A stretch of 64,000 nt of DNA from Takakia lepidozioides (Eukaryota > Streptophyta > Takakiopsida > Takakiales > Takakiaceae), in contig CM060732.1 of NCBI GenBank assembly GCA_030704615.1, forward strand, positions 13,516,001 through 13,580,000. Direction: 5' to 3'. The notes beneath the pieces are model-generated. The model searched no databases. It was not told where the DNA came from and saw only the letters and a list, made by a program, of their open reading frames with translations. Position 1 is the stretch's first letter; the number at the start of each line of letters is the position of its first letter. The position numbers were made by a program, and so were the translations under genes. Below are positions 1 through 13,800 of this stretch, in pieces.

Positions 1-267
1 TCATTCTGTGAGTAGTGTTTTCCAACATTGTTGGAGTGCTGCTGTCCATGTACTTGATTCATCGAGTTCTTTCAATGTTTTGTCACTTCATCCTAAGGCC
101 CGACAAGCAAACTGTTTCCTGTTCTGGCATCCACAAGCTTCCATCGGATCATTAATGAGAATGGCCTGACACGTACATAGCAGTTTATTCAAGGGACTCT
201 AATGGCATGTCATGCTTGTTATGCTGGCTTGCATAATTGTGATTGTTCAATGCTGGTTGATCTGCAG

Positions 268-2378
268 GTGCTGGTTGATGTGCTCACGGTCTTGATGGAC
301 AAGAGTGACATCTTAACATTGGAGATCTGTGCAATGCTTATTCCACTCTTGAACGGATTGCTGACGAGTGACAATGACAGGTACTTCTACTACTTGAGTT
401 TGTGGTGGTGTTGATCCCTTAAATATCCTTTGGGACTGAATTAGTCCTTTAGAGGTCCCAAGTGGCTGTAACTACTCCAATCTTCATGAAATTGTCTCAG
501 ATAGTTTACAAGAACCGGTTGGAGCTTTAATGCATTAGCACAACAAACAAGTCTAGCAGTAAGAAGTTTCCTGATTGGAGGCTAGATACCACAAAGAATA
601 AATTTGAGTGACGAGATCAGCCCAAATCTTGAAATTTTTTGGTACCCAGAACTATAATAATCTTTGTTCCCATTTGCGGCTCTTGTTATAAAGAGGTGTG
701 AGAATTTGAGTAGTTTGTTGGATAGGAATTTATAATAAATAAATTTCCTTATGAACCTATAAAAATCTGTTAGAAAATAGGGGGAGTTTTTCCATAGTAT
801 CAAGGTCATGTGGAACCGTTTTCACATTGAAATCCAAGTTTCATCTCTCTATCTTTAGGCTTAGAAACCATGGGCTTACGCACTCATTTGAGCCTACCTT
901 TCGGGGGCTCTGGCTCGTCTCGACAAAACACAACTGTGAAGTGGTTTACCCCAGTACAGTTGGAATGTCGAGCTTGTCCTAGAATGTAGAACAACTTGCA
1001 GTGAACTAAGCAGGGTAGATGGGGTTCGCAGGAATCTTATTACGGCACTTTCGCTGCTTTCAAAGCTTGTCAATACCTTTGGGCCTGTTATCCATGTCAC
1101 ACGTGCTTCATCACCTTCGCTGGGTGTAGACCTTCAAGCAGAGCAACGGTATGGCCCCAGGTCCTTGGTTCCAATGTCAATTTCACATGCCAACACTATG
1201 GGATAGTTCTTACTAAGAATGGCGTCAGGGAACTTTCATGCATGACTTGCACTGACATGATTGATCAACCACAATGCAACCATTCCTACCGCAATTGCTT
1301 GAATTTTCACCTGTTAACATGGAATCAGTGTGGAGCTACATATGTGGACATGAGCCGCCTATGAATGCTGGGTTATATATAACCTGTTTGAGCTAAGGAG
1401 CTGGTTCCATCATCTGAAGCTTTCATACTGAGTTCAACCAACAGGGGCAGACAGTTGTTGAATATTGACAATCCTTTATGCTAGAATACTGCAAGCTGAG
1501 CTGTAAGTATGTCCAGGAGCAGTCCCAGAGAAGACATGGAGAAAACATGATAGCATGGCATTAGTAGCAGAAACTTAGTTGGAAAGATCTGTTTTGAGGG
1601 GTTAAATGGATTTTAGTGGATCACGTAAGTTCCTTAAATGGGGCATAAGGCTGAGATGATGAAGGGGTAAATGTGCACCTTGATATGGTTTTGCGTCAAC
1701 TCTGTATTGGCTGTCTAGTCATGGTGGATCAGAGTCTTGTAGTTGCCAACCTCTGTGCCTAGCAGGCAGGATTCAGTGCTATGACTTGCTGGTGCCCATC
1801 TCGCAGGCTGGAGCGGTGCAACCTTTGTTATCATGAGTTGCAAGCAGCAGGCCATAGCTTACTACCCCTCTTGAGGTACTGTCTCCAGCTTGCGCTTTGC
1901 TTCTTCTTTGCTTCCTCTCCAGCTCACCTTGTTGACCATCCAATTGCCACTGTGGGCACTGATGGTATACCACATAGCTCGTCATGTTGTCATTGGTTGA
2001 AGGGTCAGTTGACAGTTATATTGAGTGTTCTTATCAAGAAAGTCTGACAAAGGAAGGGTGCTCTTGCATGGCACGGTCTCTGTTTGAAGATTCTGGGTTG
2101 AAGCTTTAAATGACAACTAAAAAATACTGTCATATTTATTTGTGTTTTGATGTGGAGGGGTTGTCTGCAATAAACTACGCTACTGCAATGAGTCGAGCAA
2201 ACTGGAACATAATGACTCTCACAGGTAGTCGTTTATAACATAGGTGTGAATCATGGAGTGCAGTCAAACAATTCGAAATTCCGATGTGCTAAGAGTTCTT
2301 GATGTATGTTGTTGCAGACGAGGAGGGGATTTGGCAAAGGCTGCCCAGGAGCTACGTGGAGCTCTGGAGGAAGTGTGA
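268..2378 (+). CDS. KTN80: Katanin p80 regulatory subunit, C-terminal exons (partial)
   Basis: Four exons encode the C-terminal con80 domain of katanin p80: 268-380, 1032-1148, 1807-1875 and 2318-2378 (stop TGA). All borders are GT/AG and the phases match (2, 2, 2), so the frame runs unbroken through family signatures such as DILTLEICAMLIPLLNGLL, LVNTFGPVI, GVDLQAEQR, RLERCNLCYHEL and RRGGDLA. In plants p80 recruits the katanin p60 ATPase to microtubule branch points and crossovers; con80 is the part that binds p60. The N-terminal WD40 repeats lie upstream of the window. Bases 1-267 look like intron. The introns are 650, 660 and 440 bp and hold no clear mobile element. The reading is based on memory of the plant family, but the agreement across four separately spliced exons makes it solid. 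Confidence 0.88.
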
Positions 2379-5068
2379 CTGGCAGATATCCGTGTGTCCC
2401 TTGCGCCCCCACACCCTTTATTCTCCCTTTTCTGAGTTTCCCTTTCTGTGCTTTCCTTTCGGCGTCCCTCTTATCCCAGCTGGGTAGTACTGCAAGAGCT
2501 GCCTAGAAAATGTCCACGACTGGAGTCAGCAGTGTACTTTGTTGACAACTGCCAATGGCAGCCCCTGACCTGCAATACAACATTCGTGCGCTGTGTATTA
2601 CCACTGTCAAAGGATTAGTAGAGGGTTAATACCTGGACAGCATGAGTGGACAACATTGCAGGTGATTTTGTGAAGGGAATGGTCAAGTGACTGTATGCAT
2701 ATGTATTTGTATATCATTTTGAACTGCAAATTCTCAAGTAGCTGGAATCTACCAGCAAACAGTGCATTTAGTTTGAACTTGGATTTTGTGGCAAGCACCT
2801 TGACTAAGTGAACACAACCAACCCACGTTACTTTCTGATCAGAGGCTATGCAAACTTCTTCTCAGGTACGAGCAACAGAGGGAAGATGGCAAAGGGGTTA
2901 GCGCGTTGGGTGTAAGCAACACCACAATGGTATTGAGACTTCTTCTTTTCAATGCTAGAGCATAGTGTTGTTCAGTGGAACAAATCTCAATGACCAAATC
3001 TAGGTACTAAGACCAAGTTTTGGGGCAGCCAGAATTATCTGCATTGTGTATTAATTCTCATTTTTGTTTTGGAGATTGGTAGGCATGGCCCTGCTCTTTA
3101 CACTTGGATTAGAATGGATAAAGTAATTGAAGTAAAAATGAGCCATGTAGTAACTTGACACCTTGGATGCTAGACATGTCATCCTTTGCAGCCAAGCTAG
3201 TCATCATCGTTATGCCCTCAAGTTTGAGGAGAAAGCTGATTGTGAAAGATGCTCTTCTGGGTAGTGCCAATTACCACTAACAACATCCACATTATCCCAT
3301 CTTAGTTTGCTTGGTTACCTGATCAAAGCTATGAGGTGGTTGTCAACTTGACTTGACTGTTATTCTGGCCGGGAGATATTTATGGTTGTTGGAGGTATGA
3401 TCAGGATGAATGTTCAGTTTGAAGCAGCTAGCTTCAGAGCGGACAGATAACATCCTTGTGTTGCCAAGACATTGATAATTTAGTTCTTGGTATATTCTTA
3501 CAAACGGTTTTCACCGGAGTGGAAGAGTTTCAGTCAGTCCACTATGAAACAGTTTGGTGATTACTTTTTGGAGTGGAGAGAGTAGTCGTTCGCTCATGAC
3601 AATACTATCTGCGCAACAATGTCAAGGTTTGCAGCAGCCCCACATGGTTTTCTCAGGGGATTGGTGGTTGGTGCTAAAATAGTGCAATTGTTTTTACTAG
3701 TAAGGCTCTATCTCCCACGCTTCAATTGCTCAAAGTTGTAGGCACAAACATGATTGGTAGCAGGCAGATATCTTGCTCGGTATACATATACGTCTGTATG
3801 TGGATTGATTCCCTGGGCCACACGTGCAAGTGTCAGGTTGAGGATCAGAACACAGTGGCAGGCTGCCTGCATTTTGTGTGGTCTCGTCCAAATGGGGGCA
3901 GTGGGGCCCACCACCCCATTCACCAAGGCCCAAACTACCTGCATGCCTTGGCTTAGGAAATTTATGACTACCTTCATGCGGGTAGTTATAGGACTTCTTG
4001 CATGTAGTTGTAAGAAAATGTGGCGAATTACCTGCATACAAATATTGACAAAGTACCTTCATGAAGGTAGTCATGATCAGCACCAACCACTCTATCTAGG
4101 AATGATCCCACAATCTGCAGGATAGGAGCAGCATCCTCCTATCACCAAGCTGCACCCTCAAAGCTTGCCACAAATCAATTGACTCTATGTCAAAAACAGA
4201 AAACAGAGAAATACGGAGCGTTTAAATGTAGTGGGGCCGCTATCAGGTCACTGTCGCCTCTTCCCCGGCCTCATTACGACGAAAATTCAGAGGCCTCGCA
4301 CAGCATGCCACCATCTTGGCAGTCCCCACATGTGCTCCCAAGTATTGCAGAGTCCAACTTAAGCAAATACAGGGGTATATCATTGGAGATGAGAAGACAA
4401 AAATGTTTCAGGGTGAAGCATACCAGAATATAGTGCTCAGGCAACATTCCACCTTTATCACTGATTGTGGGCCATCTCGGGTCCAACATCACCTTTACAA
4501 GAAGCTTTTGCAGAGAATCTGTGCTCGTAATCATCATCTTTTTGTAGCATGAAGTCAGTAGCAACCACTGCATCCCTTTTAATTCATAAAACTGATGCTG
4601 CAACATGCAAACATTCTTAGTAGAATGCTGTTCGTGAACAGTGGTAAGCTTATCAACTTGACACTCTGAGTGAGAAGCTGGGTTGAGAAGGTGGTAGTAA
4701 GTGCTAACTGAATTTGGGCAAAATGCACATGTCCGTAAGCAAGGGAGATGGAGTGTGACAGTGTGTCGCTGGCTCTCACTGCTTACGATAGCTTGAGACC
4801 CATAGTAAAAGGTAAGAGGGATGGAAAATAGGCAGAAGAGCGGAGAAGACAAGTGGGAGTGATTGTTGTCAGAAATGTGCAACGTCCCATGCTTGCTTGG
4901 AACACAATGAGTGCATGGGCCAGTTTGAATTCAAAGGTCCCACCATCTCTTCTCTCTCCCTCTTTGCTCAGGTGGTTGCTCCCTTCGCCTCTCCAGACTG
5001 TGTAGTGCATCTCTTTGTAGGAAACTCTCTCTCTCTCTCCGTGGGCACATTGAAGAGCGTGGGAGGCC
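2379..5068. other. Katanin 3' UTR and intergenic region / SPR2 promoter
   Basis: No coding exon is visible on either strand. Around 3930-4085 a short motif, TACCTKCATG, recurs three or four times, and TACCTTCATGAAGGTA near 4057 is a perfect 16-bp palindrome. The 150 bp before the SPR2 start are rich in CT, including a CTCTCTCTCTC run near 5030-5040, as is common in plant 5' UTRs. No TATA box could be assigned with confidence. Confidence 0.4.
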
Positions 5069-8000
5069 ATGGCTCAGAGCCGTGTGGTGGGGAAGGTACG
5101 AAGTGTTGGTGGGGGAGGTGGGAGCAAGGTGGGTGGGTGTCCGCCCACCCAACTGCTGTTGATCGAGCTCAAGCACCGCATTCTGGCAGCGCTCAACAAG
5201 CTGGCAGATCGCGACACGCAGCAGCTTGCCGTGGAGGACCTGGAGCGTATTGCGGAGGGTGTCTCGCTAGAAAGTCTTTCGCTAGTTCTCACCTGCCTCT
5301 ACGACACTGATGCGCAGAAGAAGAGCGTGGTAAGGCGGGAATGCGTGAAACTGTTCGGGACGCTGGCATTGTCGCACGGGGATTTATTGGCACCGCACGT
5401 TCCTAAGATTGTAGCCAACATTGTTCGCAGACTCAAGGATCCTGACTCCAACATCCGTGATGCCTGTGTTGAAACCATGGGCACCTTGGCTGCCCAAGTT
5501 GGAGCCGGAGACGCAGCGTCAGCCCTTAGTGTGTTCACGAAGCCACTGTTTGAAGCAATGAGCGAACAAAATCGCAGCTTGCAGGTTGGCGCGGCCCTGT
5601 GCCTGGCACGGGTTGTAGAGTGTGCCAAGGATCCACCTCCAGGCACATTGCAACGACTTTCTCCCCGCGTTGTCAAGCTTCTAGGTAGCTCCAACTTCTT
5701 GGCCAAGGCTTCCTTGCTCACCACTATCGGAGGCCTTGCTCAGGTTATTTCTCACTCCTTTTCTTTTTTCTATGTGCTTCTTGTTGTGGTGGTCCGCTGT
5801 TGTTAGCATTAACAAGGAGTGGCATCTGCAAGTCTGGTGGACCTACCTTCGCAATGCTGGTTATTCCCATTAAGCAGACCCATGAGCTCTAAAAAGCAGT
5901 TGTATTCAGGCATGTCGCAAAAAATGCAGGTATGCATGATGCTCGTACCACATGTGAGGAGGACTGCCAGTGGAGTTGCAGAGAATGTTGGTAGCCCTGG
6001 TTCCATAATCCTCAGCCAGGTTGACCTAGAAATAGATTAGAGCTTAATCCATTTTAGCCCCAGATGTCTATCTTCCTTCCCCTTAGCCCCCCCCCCCCCC
6101 CAACCCCTCCCAACTTCCTCATCCAGGCAGCAGGAGGGAGCAGTGGAACTCAACTGGCAGTACTCGTGACATGTACTCAAGAGGCATTGGAAAGCAGCGA
6201 CTGGGCAACACGCAAGGCTGCAGTTGACACATTGGCACGCATGGCAACTACGATGGGACCGGGCTTGATGACCTTCAAGGCTCCCTGTAGTTCTGCACTG
6301 GAGCATTGCCGTTTTGACAAAGTACAGCACCTTCTTTCCTGCATTGATTAAGTTCTCATATGGTGACCTCCCCTCATCAATCAAGAATGTGAGTTATTTT
6401 AGGGAAGTCAGGTTGGCTGCAATGCAAAGAGTTTATACTGCTGGTAATACAGTGGTGAGACTTGTTAGGCATGGTGCAATCTGGAGGCCTTCTGTCTGGC
6501 ATGGGGCAGTGTGTTGACCACACCAGTCCAAGGATACAATTTGACTTTACATAAATCATGGACTGATGAAGATGATTTTCCTATGGTTGCCAAATCTGTG
6601 GTGGGTTGTGGCATTGACGTGGTGGAATGGGTTGAAATCAGGTGAAACCTGTACGAGACAGTGTTGCAGAGGCCTTGCTGGTGTGGAAGACCATCCCAGA
6701 TGCCAGTGACTTCTACACACCGCCACCCTCTACAGCCGTTGCCAAAGGTACGAGGTCAACCTTCTTTCTCAGTCTTATGTGTACTACAGTTGTTCAACTT
6801 GATGTCGTCTCTAGCATGGGAGGTAATAATGCATGACCCCTTGGGTGTGGTTTGCATTATGTGGGCTGCTCTACTCTGCATGCATTTTGTGATGTAACAG
6901 CTAGTACAGGGTCAGCAGGATGGCATTGAGTAGACGTGGGAGTTGTGACACCCTCTGTCTCATAGATATTGTTTTAAATGCAGGGGTTGCCATTGACAGC
7001 CCAGATCTTGCATCTCCTATCCGACCCATTGAACTGGACACGTCTAGTCCTACTCTCAGAAAGAGTGATGTATCTTCATCAATGAAGTCGGCCACCACGA
7101 TAAGTGCACCACACTCTGCAGCATTTGAGACCAGTGCAACTGCTGCCTACTCCAAGTCTCCGTTGGAGAAACCAGGGGGCAGTGTTTTGAAAAAGAGGAC
7201 CCCAGCTCTCAGTGACAAAAAGACGAATCCCAACTTCTTTCGGAGGTTGGAGAGTGCTAGGAGCCTGGAACAGAGAACCTCAGGTGACTGGCAGATTGAA
7301 GTGGCCGTTCCTCATGGATTTTCATCTATGCCTGCTTCACATCAACAAAAGTTGGAAAATGAAAGTCATATAACAGGGGACATCAGTGATGAACAGTTGG
7401 GACATCAAGGCAATGGATCGATTCCTGTTTGTGAAGTTGACGCACCAACTCTTTCCAGTGGATTTGTAATCCCTATTGAGACAACTATTATAGACCTCCC
7501 AGAGAAGCCAGAAGCAGGCGGGCGGTGCAGTGAGCTTCCCGAACAGAGCGAGACTGAAGGCACGTGCGCTCGGGTTATTTTATTTGCTAACAAATTGGGT
7601 GCTCAGTTGCATACACTAGTCTCTAGCTTAGTATAGTTCTTAGCCCTTGAGGTGATACCAGCCAGTGGGGCATGTCTTTTGATCCAGGTGCCTGACTGAT
7701 ATGACATATGCTGTCCTTAAATCTTGCACACCCATATTTTCATCCAAGCACCACTTCTTTGCACCTGATGGCACATTGGAAGGGAATTCTAGAACCTACT
7801 TCAATGGGCCCTGTCCCTGCTTGCTGCAATTATGTCTAAGAGTTGCTCTCACAAGAGTTGGTGGGAAGGCAGGCATGAATGGTGCAGGATTGAGGAAAGT
7901 ACCAACTCCTGAGTCTCTGGATGATGCAATGCCATGGCAGACGGCAACACAGCAACAACAGCATTCTGAGCTGCATTCATGGGATCCCAGTGTATCTGTC

Positions 8001-9534
8001 ACCAGCCCTTCAAGCAGTGCTGCTAGCTATGATGATGCTGCAGCTTCTGTTGCAGCTGGTGCTGACTGGGCAATGGTTCAACGGCAATTTCTCAATCTTG
8101 AGCGCCAGCAGTGCACTATCATGGAGATGCTGCAGGTGACCACTTTCCTTCTTTTCTGCTCAGCACACCTTTCCTTGTTGTGTGCACCCATCGGTATCAT
8201 GCTTATTCCAATTGAGATGATTTGCAAGCCTTGGAGCCTTCCAAACTCGGAAGCCATTTATGTAGTGTCCAGATTCATGCCTCAGGCTGTCTTGTGAAGA
8301 CACAATGTGCTCAGAATACCTGGATGCAAAATACTTTTTGCTTATCTTCCCACAAAGAGACTGTCGATTTGCAAAACCTGTTGGGTCCTTTGACAGATGA
8401 TCCTCGTTTCGTTGATGAATTGTGTGGACATTAAAGAAGGGTTAGCGTCCTTGCACATGCCCATAGGGTCAATTACAGTACATTTGGCATCCATGTGAAT
8501 CTGACTGTTATATGGCATCGAGTTTGGGATGAGATGTGCAGGAATTCATCAGCAGTGTGCACGAGAGCATGCAGGGTTTGGAAGGCAGGGTTCGCAGGTT
8601 GGAGTGTGTTGTGGATGACATGGCCCGCAGTGCAACCCATGCAGCCGAAAGATTGCCCAATAGTAGTTCACCTAGATTTGAAAGTGCCACCAGTCGCTCT
8701 CTTGGCAAATTCCTGGCAGGTGCAGATTTCTTGAGCTCCAAGCTCAGGAAAGTGAAGGAGAACCAGGCATATCTTGGAGAGAAAGTGTCAGATTCAATGT
8801 CTGCAAGTGGAAGAGGGAGCAGAGAGTTGTCATGGAAGACTGCTGACTCAAGTTCAGACATGTGGGATGAATACCCATATGGAGCTGGTCTTCAAACTGG
8901 AATGCCAGCAAACTCCACAGCTGAAGCACCACGTAGGGTCAACCTTGGGCTGACCTCTGACTTTGCTGGAAAGGCAGGTCGGGACAATGGAGACAGTGAG
9001 CAAGTCATGAACCGGGGAGCATGGGATAGGGTATCTGGTCCAATTAGGCTGGGTGAAGGTGCTTGGGACTTAGACGCTTTTACGGGTTCTGTGGGGTACC
9101 CTTAATTTTTGCGCAGACTTATGAATGGTAGACGCAGGCATCCAAGGATGAGGCCACGCTGGCTGCTATTCGTGCTGCCCCACCTGACAAGCCATCCCCC
9201 CGTCAACATGATACAGGTAGTGACTACAAGAGCAGCACAAACAACAAGGATGGGGGGCCCTTTAGGCTGCTATGGAGCCATGCCATGGAAAGTGTGCGCG
9301 CAGGTGACCTGGATGCAGCCTATGGGAAGGTTCTGGGTAGTGAGGATGAGCTTCTGTTGGTTCGATTGATGGGTCGCACCGGCCCGGTCCTGCAGCAGCT
9401 CAGCCCTGGAACTGCACTACAGCTGGTGGGCACTCTTACGCAGCTGCTCCAGCAGCACACCGTCCTCGACTCCCTTATTCCCTGGATCCAGCAGGTGCAT
9501 TTTCTCTCTCTCTTCAAACAAAGTCTTATGAGTA

Positions 9535-9573
<39 letters not shown>

Positions 9574-10849
9574 TTTTTCCACTGCAGAGGGATCAAGGAT
9601 CAACTCTGAAGTCAATAAAACCATACTTTGCTGGGTTATTAGGCCTGCCTTGGAGTATGCATCTGCAGTATGGATTGATAACTCCAACCAGGCCAAGTCT
9701 CTAGAATCCATTCAAGTGGGGTGCTTAAGGAGTGCATGTCAGCATGCTCCAAAACAGCCAATGTGGCTGTTCGGGGTGAGTTTGACATCCCTCCCTTAAG
9801 CTCCCAACGAGATGAATTCAAGGTCAGATGGTGGGGCCAGTTGCAACATATGACTAATATCAGATATCCTAAGTTAATCGACTCTATATCTTGGAAGCAG
9901 GATCGCCCCGTCAAACAGGCTAAATCCTGGCAGAAGAGAGTAGAAGAGATTCTCAAGGATCTAAGTCCGCAAGGCTTGACCCTGCTGGATAATCTGACTT
10001 AAAGGCTGTAGTGTCCAAAGCCATGTCTGTTGCCATAAAATTGTCTGATGAAAATGAAGTTAGGCAGAAAATTTCCCTGAACTTGTTTCCAGTCTGTGAC
10101 ATGGGAGAAGCAGAGAGGAAAGGGGGATTGCAAATGCCCGTTGTGTTGGCAATCTGAAGACAATATTCACTTTCTGATTCATTGTCCTGGGTGTTGGAGG
10201 TGTCAAGGCTATAGCCCTTGCACGGCACTCTGAGAACAGAAAGGGACGGGTAGCTCAATGGTAGAGCACCCCACCGGAATGGGGGAGGTCCTAGGTTCAA
10301 TCCCTAGCCCGACCACACGCCAGTGGTTTTCCAACATGGTATCAGAGCCAAGGTTGGGGCGGTGGTCAGAATGGGTAGGCATCAGCTATAAGGGCTATGC
10401 CTTGAGGGGGAGTGTTGGAGGTGTCAAGGCTATAGCCCTTGCACGGCACTCTGAGAACAGAAAGGGACGGGTAGCTCAATGGTAGAGCACCCCACCGGAA
10501 TGGGGGAGGTCCTAGGTTCAATCCCTAGCCCGACCACACGCCAGTGGTTTTCCAACACTGGGTACTCTCACCAGAGAGACGTCCTCTTCAAATCCATCAA
10601 GGGAATTCTACCTGTACCTCTGTTTACCAACTTTGAAAGTCTAGAGGAAACCACACACAGCAGATTCATGCTTGTGTAAAGGGATATCTAGAGGATATCT
10701 GGAAAACTTGGATCACTTGTCTGTTCCAAGGTAAGTCATACTACCGGTGTCAGCCCTTGACAAAGGTAGTTTCTGTCCCTTTGTGTTCAGCTCAAACTGA
10801 GCGTGGGGTCAATGGCCACAAGGCTATGGCAAACAACGTCTTATGAGTA

Positions 10850-10897
<48 letters not shown>

Positions 10898-13800
10898 GGT
10901 TCCACTCAAACTGGGTTCGTGGTCACTGGCCACAAGGCTATGGCAAACAACGTCTTATGAGTACATTCTCCCTGCCCACCAGGAAGCCTATTGTCATGGG
11001 TGGACTTGATATGAGAGTAGATAAATGTCTCTGTGACTAAATGCGGCCTTGTGACCTCGTGTCTTTGTTTGTTTCGACCTGAAGCACTGCTTTGGGTAAG
11101 GTAGTACATCGGATTTAGTTGGAGAAATTGTGGCCTCTCCCTCTTTAGAATATGTCTACCGGGGCCATTTCCTGCAGCTCCTTTGGAGTGATGATCTCTG
11201 AATCATGACAAGCGGACCCCTACCGCTTGGGGGCAGCCCCTCCGCTCAAAGTGGGCAGTTGTATGCTCTGTCTGGCATGCTCGGCACCTGGGCTAGGGTT
11301 TGCCCTTGTGCTTAAACATCTAGCCTGCTAATTATGAAAATTCAAATTTTGTCCGTACTACCCAGGGTAACTCCTGGAACCTGGTCACTTATGCCAAAGC
11401 TAGAGCTTCTTGTGTAGTTTTTAGGGTGAATACCAGGATGGACGATGTGTCCTTTAAAATTACTTGCTCAAATTTAGGCTTGGATCATGTGGCTGATGGC
11501 ACCATCTCAAGACTTGGTATCAGAGGTGCATTGAAGGTGACAGTGCCTAAGAATGCTACAAGTAGAGATTCACTTCAAAGTACTCTCAGAGAAGTTCAAC
11601 CTCTGACTGGTTGGAGAGCAGTCATAGACATTGGTGATTCAATGAGGAAGACAGTCAATGTCTACATGCCTCCCGAGGGAGCCCTTAGCATTGACGCCAA
11701 TAAAGCCTTCGAAGACGTCAACCTGGATTGTGCTAAGGGACGAACTAATTGTCTGCAGTAGAGCAGTAAATTGGTGGACCAATGAGATCAACCTCAAGAT
11801 TGCTGAGAGACGGGCACTTTATAAAGACTGCTGTAGTATCAAAAACGACAAATCTGTGGTCTAGATACTACAAATTGCGCAAAGATATTAACCGGCTTGT
11901 ACCAAGACACTTGAACCACCATGGTGGTAATGATAAGAGATTCTAATTGGCCTTGCAGCATTTGTACGAGCCAAAGCATGGCCAGCAAGTTTGGGCTTTA
12001 AGCAACCACAAATGTGCATGGTGACTTCAACGGTTGACATTGTCAAAACCTTTGAAACACACTACAGCCTTCTGGGCCATGAATCAAGTATAATTGTGAG
12101 GGGCCTTCTAAAGAATGGAAGGACTCAGTACGGACAACTGTTTCTATATTCCAAGGCAGCCCTGATGAACTGGCTTATATCTCGAAGGGTTACAACGCAC
12201 CCATTTGTTCTTCTGTGGTGATACAGGCCCTTGCCGTTCTCTTTAACCTTACCTAGCAGACTGAAGTGATCCCCTTTCGCTGGAGACAGGGAGTCATTGT
12301 CAATCTGTATGAGAACGGGGACAGAGAAGAACCTGGGAACTATTGCGGTATCGCGCTTCTTAGTGCAGTTGGCAAGCTATTTTGTAGGATTATGAGCACC
12401 TGTCTCGATGTGGATCTGGAGTCTAGAGGTGGTTTCCATGAAGGCCAGGTTGGCTTTCAGAGACATAGGGGCTGCACTGAGCATATTTTCACTCTAAGTC
12501 AGACCATACAGGGAAGGAAAATAGAAGGAAAGCCCACTTTTGTCTTCTTCCTGGACGTCAAAAAGGCTTATGACACAGTATGGCATGACGGGCTATTTCC
12601 GGCTTTGGGCTTCGGGATCAGGGGAAAGCTGTGGAGGATGGTCCACAACCTTTATGCAAACACCAAAGGTTGTGTTACGGTCAATGGACAGAGACTAGCT
12701 TCTTTGATATTGACCACGGTGTAGCACAAGGTTGTACCCCCTCACCACTGCTCTTCAATGTTGTCATTTATCAGCTTCTTGAAGATGTGGAAAAGTGAGG
12801 GGTTTGGGCTAAAGGTGGGTGATGCCACCATACCAGCTCTTATGTTTGCGGATGACTTCGCAGGCCTAGGGGATACCCCATCCAATCCAGGAGCTGATTG
12901 ATTGCGAAGAGGTTCTTTGACCTGTGGAGGCTAGAAGCTAATGTTAGTAACTGCGCAGTGGTGGCATTCAACGACTATGGGGAAGGAGGAGGGGATCTCA
13001 AATGGAAATGGGGCGATGAAGAGATTCCTGTACTCCCTTCCTACACCTATCTTGGTGTTGATTTTTTTCTCCAACTGTAACTGGGATGCACATATATGAT
13101 TCGATCAGCTAAACGCATTGCTTTGGGTCTCACTAAATTTTTCCACTGCAGAGGGATTAACACCGAAGTTAAGCGGACCATGCTTTGTAATGTTATAAGG
13201 CCCTTGCAGTACGCATCTGCTGTGTGGGTCGACAACTCCAACCATGCTAAATCCCTAGAATCCATTCAGGCTGCGGTGCTCGATGAAAGCATGTTGGCTT
13301 GTCTAGAACAGCTAATGTGTTCAGGGTGAGTTAGGAATACCTCCCTTAAGCTCTCGACGTGATGAATTCAAGGTCAGATGGTGGGGGTCAGTTGAATCGC
13401 ATACCTAACACCGAATACCCTAAGGTAATCAAATTTATTTCTTGGAAGCAAGACCATCCTGTTAAACAGGCCAAGTCTTGGCGGAAAAGGTAGATGAGAT
13501 TTTCAGGTATCTGAATATCAGTCCTGATAATTGATCCTACTGGATAAAGCTGACCTGGAGGGGGTTGTGTCCAAAGCCACGTCTGATGCCCAAAGACTAT
13601 CCGATGAAAATGAAGAGGCATAAAACTTCACTGAACTTGTTTCCAGTGGGCGAGGACCTTAAGTATGATCTCAAGGGCCTACCTATCCTTGGCACGAGAC
13701 TGAAATTTAAACTCAGGGCGGGAAGCCTGCCTTTCCACAATAAACAGATGCAGAGAGGAAGAGGATTGTAATTGCCCGATGTGCAGGCAACCTGAAGACA

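Larger units (their letters stand above)
10192..10557 (+). mobile_element. TRIM (miniature LTR retrotransposon) with tRNA-like LTRs
   Basis: The two 145-bp LTRs (10192-10336 and 10413-10557) are identical by eye, begin TGTTGGA and end TCCAACA. The 76-bp internal part starts directly with TGGTATCAGAGCC, the standard primer-binding site complementary to initiator tRNA-Met, and ends with the purine tract GAGGGGGAG. A 5-bp target duplication CTGGG (10187-10191 and 10558-10562) flanks it. The undisturbed LINE site, with slight divergence, is visible at 17957-17975, so the borders are certain. No protein is encoded, so it must move with enzymes from another element. Identical LTRs point to a recent insertion. 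Each LTR contains a tRNA-like segment (separate entries). Confidence 0.92.
9571..10894 (+). mobile_element. 5'-truncated LINE, C-terminal part of the RT ORF
   Basis: The copy starts inside the post-RT region (AATTTTTCCACTGCAGAGGG, equivalent to 16921 in the longer copy). It encodes the C-terminal domain, with pieces such as RDEFKVRWWGQL, DSISWKQDRPVKQAKSW and the CCHC-type stretch whose first Cys pair is partly lost here. The ORF is broken by frameshifts and by the TRIM at 10192-10557. It ends in AACGTCTTATGAGTACATTC plus about 40 bp of CT. This family ends almost at its stop codon, with the CT microsatellite instead of a poly(A) tail. Confidence 0.75.

Noticed and set aside
4274-4882. 202-codon minus-strand ORF
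   Set aside because: Low-complexity composition, no recognisable domain, and located in the 5' region of SPR2. Treated as chance.
9526-9711. Arg/Glu-repeat ORF on the minus strand
   Set aside because: A translation of the (CT)n tail of a LINE.
10244-10314. Functional nuclear tRNA gene
   Set aside because: The anticodon loop lacks T33 and is short, the acceptor stem has a mismatch, and the sequence lies inside both LTRs of a TRIM. Better seen as a tRNA-derived promoter segment.
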